Shown: piece after piece, positions 6,249 to 8,470 of the stretch | Layout of the letters: each line of letters opens with the position of its first letter | How positions within the stretch are numbered: position 1 is the stretch's first letter | NCBI GenBank assembly: GCA_017474705.1 | Contig: JAFVHC010000251.1 | Coordinates: 1 to 8,470, forward strand | Direction of reading: 5' to 3' | Length of the DNA: 8,470 bases | Source of the DNA: Bacillota bacterium | GTDB taxonomy: Bacteria > Bacillota > Clostridia > Lachnospirales > Bianqueaceae | Notes under the pieces: model-generated | The model's input: the letters and a program-made list of their open reading frames with translations, nothing else | Told to the model about the DNA's origin: nothing | The model's database searches: none | Translations under genes and position numbers: made by a program

Positions 6249-7022
6249 ATGATGGACGATACGAAACGAAGGACCGCGCTGGTGACCGGTGCCGGCCGGG
6301 GCATTGGCCGGGGGATCGCGGTGCAACTGTCCAAGAATGGATATGATGTCGGGATCCATTACAATACGTCGGAAAAAGGCGCTTTGGAAACGGCGGAACT
6401 GTGCCGGGCCAATGGTGCGCGAGTCGTACTGTTTCAGGCGGATATCCGCTATGTGGAGGAGATCCGGACCATGTTCGACGCGGTCGAAGAGAAACTGGGT
6501 GCCCTGGACCTGATGGTGTGCAATGCGGGTATCACGCGGTTCCAGCCTTTCCTGGAAGCCACGCCTGAGATGTTCGATACGGTGCTCTCCACAGATCTGC
6601 GCGGCAGCTTTTTCTGTGCGCAAGGCGGTGCCAGGAACATGGTCCGTCATGAAAAGCATGGGGCGATCATCCTGATCTCGTCCAACCATATGAGCGGATG
6701 CTGGCCGCATGCCAGCTTCTACGCGGCTGCCAAGGCCGGCCTGGAGAAAGCCGGTAAGAACATGGCACTGGAGCTTGCGGAATATGGGATCCGCGTCGTG
6801 ACGATCGCACCGGGCTATACGGCCTCGGCCGATTGGCCCAGGACCGAAGGGCGCTCGCGTACGGAGAGCCGCATCCCGGCGGGACGGTTTGCGACACCTG
6901 AGGAGATCGGCGACGCCGTGGTCTTCCTTGCGTCCGACAAAGCCGGTTATATCACGGGAACGACATTATTTATCGACGGTGGGGCACTGCTGCCGGTGCT
7001 GACAGAAAACAGATTTGTTTGA
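6249..7022 (+). CDS. Short-chain dehydrogenase/reductase (classical SDR, FabG-like)
   Basis: 257 residues, standard for a classical SDR. Dinucleotide motif T13-G14-A15-G16-R17-G18-I19-G20; NAG at 92-94; catalytic Ser144/Ser145 in ILISSNHMSG; Y158-A-A-A-K162; PGY at 188-190; and a C-terminal TGTTLFIDGG (237-246). Arg17 and the YNTS segment after strand beta2 (38-41) lean towards NADP(H), but this is uncertain. The helix-alpha4 position that is often Asn is Asp116 (STDLRG). It would oxidise or reduce a hydroxyl/keto group. Next to a DgoD-like dehydratase the substrate is probably a sugar, aldonolactone or keto-deoxy sugar acid rather than an acyl-ACP, but this is inference. AAGGGA lies 7-8 nt before the first ATG; a second ATG follows immediately. 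It is separated from the dehydratase by 25 nt, in one operon. Confidence 0.9.
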   Translation: MMDDTKRRTALVTGAGRGIGRGIAVQLSKNGYDVGIHYNTSEKGALETAELCRANGARVVLFQADIRYVEEIRTMFDAVEEKLGALDLMVCNAGITRFQPFLEATPEMFDTVLSTDLRGSFFCAQGGARNMVRHEKHGAIILISSNHMSGCWPHASFYAAAKAGLEKAGKNMALELAEYGIRVVTIAPGYTASADWPRTEGRSRTESRIPAGRFATPEEIGDAVVFLASDKAGYITGTTLFIDGGALLPVLTENRFV

Positions 7023-7033
7023 TCCGTCATGAG

Positions 7034-7040
7034 AGGAGGT
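7034..7040 (+). promoter_or_regulatory. Strong ribosome binding site of the dehydratase gene
   Basis: AGGAGGT, almost the full anti-16S complement, lies 7 nt before the ATG at 7048 inside the 25-nt gap after the SDR gene. It predicts high translation and confirms the start. Confidence 0.85.
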
Positions 7041-7047
7041 CTGCATC

Positions 7048-8181
7048 ATGAAGATCACAAACATGGAAACTTTTCACGTGCCGCCACGATGGATGTTCTT
7101 GAAGATCAGTACGGATGAGGGCATCGTCGGCTGGGGCGAACCGGTCATAGAAGGTCGTGCGCAAACGGTCGAGAAAGCCATAGAAGAACTGAAACCTGTC
7201 CTGATCGGCCAGGATCCGACACGCATCGAACACTTATGGCAGACCATGTACTGCACGACGTTTTACCGCGGCGGCCCGATCCTGACGGCCTGCATCAGCG
7301 GTATCGAGCAGGCGCTGTGGGACATCAAGGGCAAGCAGCTGGGCGTGCCGGTCTATGAGCTGCTGGGCGGCCGCTGCCGCGACAAGGTGCGGATGTATGC
7401 CCATGCGGGCGGCGGTACTCCGGAAGAATGCGCTGAGAGCGCAAAAGCCCGGGTCGCACAAGGCTTTAATGCGATCAAAATGGGTGTGGACGCGCCGGTC
7501 GAGCATGTGGACACCCTTGGATATATCAAACGTAATGCAGCGAAGATCGCCGCAGCCCGCGAAGCCGTGGGCGATGACGTCGACATCGGGATCGATTTCC
7601 ACGGCCGCATCCACGCAGGCATGGCGAACCGCCTGATCGATGCGTTCGAGCCGTATTATCCGATGTTCATCGAGGAGCCCCTGCTGCCGGAGAACGTGGA
7701 TATGATGGCCTATATCGCTTCCAAGACCAGCGTACCGATCGCGACGGGTGAGCGCTTGTTCACCAAGTTCGCCTTCCGTGAAGTACTGGAGAAGCATGCG
7801 GCCACGGTCCTGCAGCCGGATATCTGCCACTGCGGCGGTATCTTCGAGGCGAAGAAGATCGCTGCGATGGCGGAAGCCTATCATTGCTCCGTCGCACCGC
7901 ACAACCCGCTGGGACCGATCTCACTGGCGGCCTGCATCCAGGCGGATGCCTGCATTCCGAACTTCCTCATCCAGGAGCATCCGGGCATGGAAGACGGAAG
8001 GGACCGCGGCGTTGGATATCTGAAGGAACCCATCGTGATCAAGGACAGCTACGTCGAACTGACGGACAAACCGGGTCTGGGCATCGAGGTGGACGAGGAC
8101 TTCGTCCGCGCGCATACCTTTGAAGGCAACTGGGATACCCCGCGTCTGTTCCATACGGATGGATCGGTGGCGCAATGGTGA
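7048..8181 (+). CDS. dgoD: D-galactonate dehydratase-like enolase-superfamily enzyme (DgoD group)
   Basis: 377 residues against 382 in E. coli DgoD, and alignable along the whole length from memory: MKIT at the start, PPRWMFLKI (12-20), GWGEPVIEGRA (28-38), YRGGPIL, ALWDIKGK (89-96), and SVAQW at the end. Metal ligands are D183, E209 (FIEEP) and E235 (TGERLF). The acid/base pair is H185 (DFHGR) and H285 (APHNPLGP), with E310 in IQEH. These are the same residue numbers I recall for E. coli DgoD. The reaction is loss of water from D-galactonate to give 2-keto-3-deoxy-D-galactonate in the cytoplasm. The kinase and aldolase that normally follow (DgoK, DgoA) are not in the window, so a close isomer such as another aldonate is possible. 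It is preceded by the SDR, and its stop overlaps the radical SAM gene. Confidence 0.88.
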   Translation: MKITNMETFHVPPRWMFLKISTDEGIVGWGEPVIEGRAQTVEKAIEELKPVLIGQDPTRIEHLWQTMYCTTFYRGGPILTACISGIEQALWDIKGKQLGVPVYELLGGRCRDKVRMYAHAGGGTPEECAESAKARVAQGFNAIKMGVDAPVEHVDTLGYIKRNAAKIAAAREAVGDDVDIGIDFHGRIHAGMANRLIDAFEPYYPMFIEEPLLPENVDMMAYIASKTSVPIATGERLFTKFAFREVLEKHAATVLQPDICHCGGIFEAKKIAAMAEAYHCSVAPHNPLGPISLAACIQADACIPNFLIQEHPGMEDGRDRGVGYLKEPIVIKDSYVELTDKPGLGIEVDEDFVRAHTFEGNWDTPRLFHTDGSVAQW

Positions 8182-8470
8182 GCAAGAAGCGGCCTTTGAC
8201 GATCTGTGTTGACTTGTTCGGCTGTCCGAACCGGTGCAGGCACTGCTGGCTTTCCCACATGCCGAACAGGCCTATGGAAGAAGGCGCGGATGCCTGGATC
8301 GTGGATCTGTTCCGGCCCTATTTCGAGGAGATCGAGTTCTACAGCTGGCTCCGTGAGCCGGATTATTGTGATGATTATCGCGCACGGTGGGAGCGGGACA
8401 AAGCGTTGTCCGTCGGCTGCACGCCGGAGCGTTTTGAACTGGGCAGCTTCTGGCGGCTGGTGCGGGATCC
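8175..8470 (+). CDS. Radical SAM protein, N-terminal 98 residues (cut by window edge)
   Basis: The frame opens at ATG 8175 (or GTG 8178, same frame) and runs off the window. The protein begins MVSKKRPLTICVDLFGCPNR and carries C-x3-C-x2-C within FGCPNRCRHCWL (about residues 16-27), the radical SAM cluster motif for a 4Fe-4S centre that cleaves S-adenosylmethionine. The usual GGEP on the second strand is not seen. In its place is EFYSWLREPDYCDDY (about 55-69), followed by FELGSFWRLVRD at the visible end. I cannot name the family or its reaction. The ATGGTGA overlap with the dehydratase stop (8179-8181) means it is translated with, and probably works near, the sugar-acid genes. No strong separate Shine-Dalgarno is visible, which fits coupling by termination and re-initiation. 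Coding call is firm; role unknown. Confidence 0.85.
   Translation, partial: MVSKKRPLTICVDLFGCPNRCRHCWLSHMPNRPMEEGADAWIVDLFRPYFEEIEFYSWLREPDYCDDYRARWERDKALSVGCTPERFELGSFWRLVRD

Noticed and set aside
7234..7902. A minus-strand open frame of 222 codons
   Set aside because: It is antisense to the DgoD-like gene, whose active-site residues are all intact.

Overview
The window looks like a piece of a mid-GC Gram-positive (Bacillota) chromosome. Most genes have strong AGGAGG-type ribosome binding sites at 7-9 nt. The promoters have near-consensus sigma-A boxes, often with a TGn extended -10. Both TAA and TGA act as stops, so the code is standard. The gene families (YdcF/DUF218, DUF554, subtype B tannase, DgoD-type dehydratase, radical SAM) fit a fermentative, plant-matter-degrading anaerobe. 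The species cannot be told from the sequence. I see no rRNA, tRNA, CRISPR array, transposase or phage gene.

Left part (1-2340): a truncated GNAT acetyltransferase gene runs leftward out of the window. It shares a compact divergent promoter region with a rightward gene for a multi-pass membrane protein carrying a C-terminal DUF218 (YdcF/SanA/ElyC-like) domain. The rightward promoter has a perfect 15-nt dyad exactly at its predicted start site. Downstream is a very small candidate gene of 24 codons with its own extended -10 and ribosome binding site. It is followed at once by a strong hairpin terminator that also serves the convergent operon on the other strand.

Middle part (2340-5260, minus strand): a three-gene operon, tannase-like esterase, then a CE1/esterase-D-like alpha/beta hydrolase, then a second GNAT acetyltransferase. 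The spacing is 24 nt and then a 4-nt ATGA overlap. Neither esterase has a signal peptide, so both should work inside the cell, presumably on imported small esters such as plant phenolic esters. The tannase keeps the catalytic triad and the three residues that contact the galloyl group in the Lactobacillus plantarum enzyme (from memory). Its promoter region carries two TTTG-N-CAAA dyads and a third dyad over the -10.

Right part (5474-8470, plus strand): a DUF554 membrane protein, then an SDR oxidoreductase, a very DgoD-like sugar-acid dehydratase and, overlapping the dehydratase stop codon, the start of a radical SAM protein of a family I cannot name. The SDR and dehydratase suggest an oxidative sugar or sugar-acid route (sugar to aldonate to 2-keto-3-deoxy-aldonate). 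No kinase, aldolase or transporter for it lies in the window. The most novel-looking items are the radical SAM gene coupled to the dehydratase, the self-contained 24-codon unit and the operator-like dyads. Nothing here amounts to a clearly new defence or mobile system.
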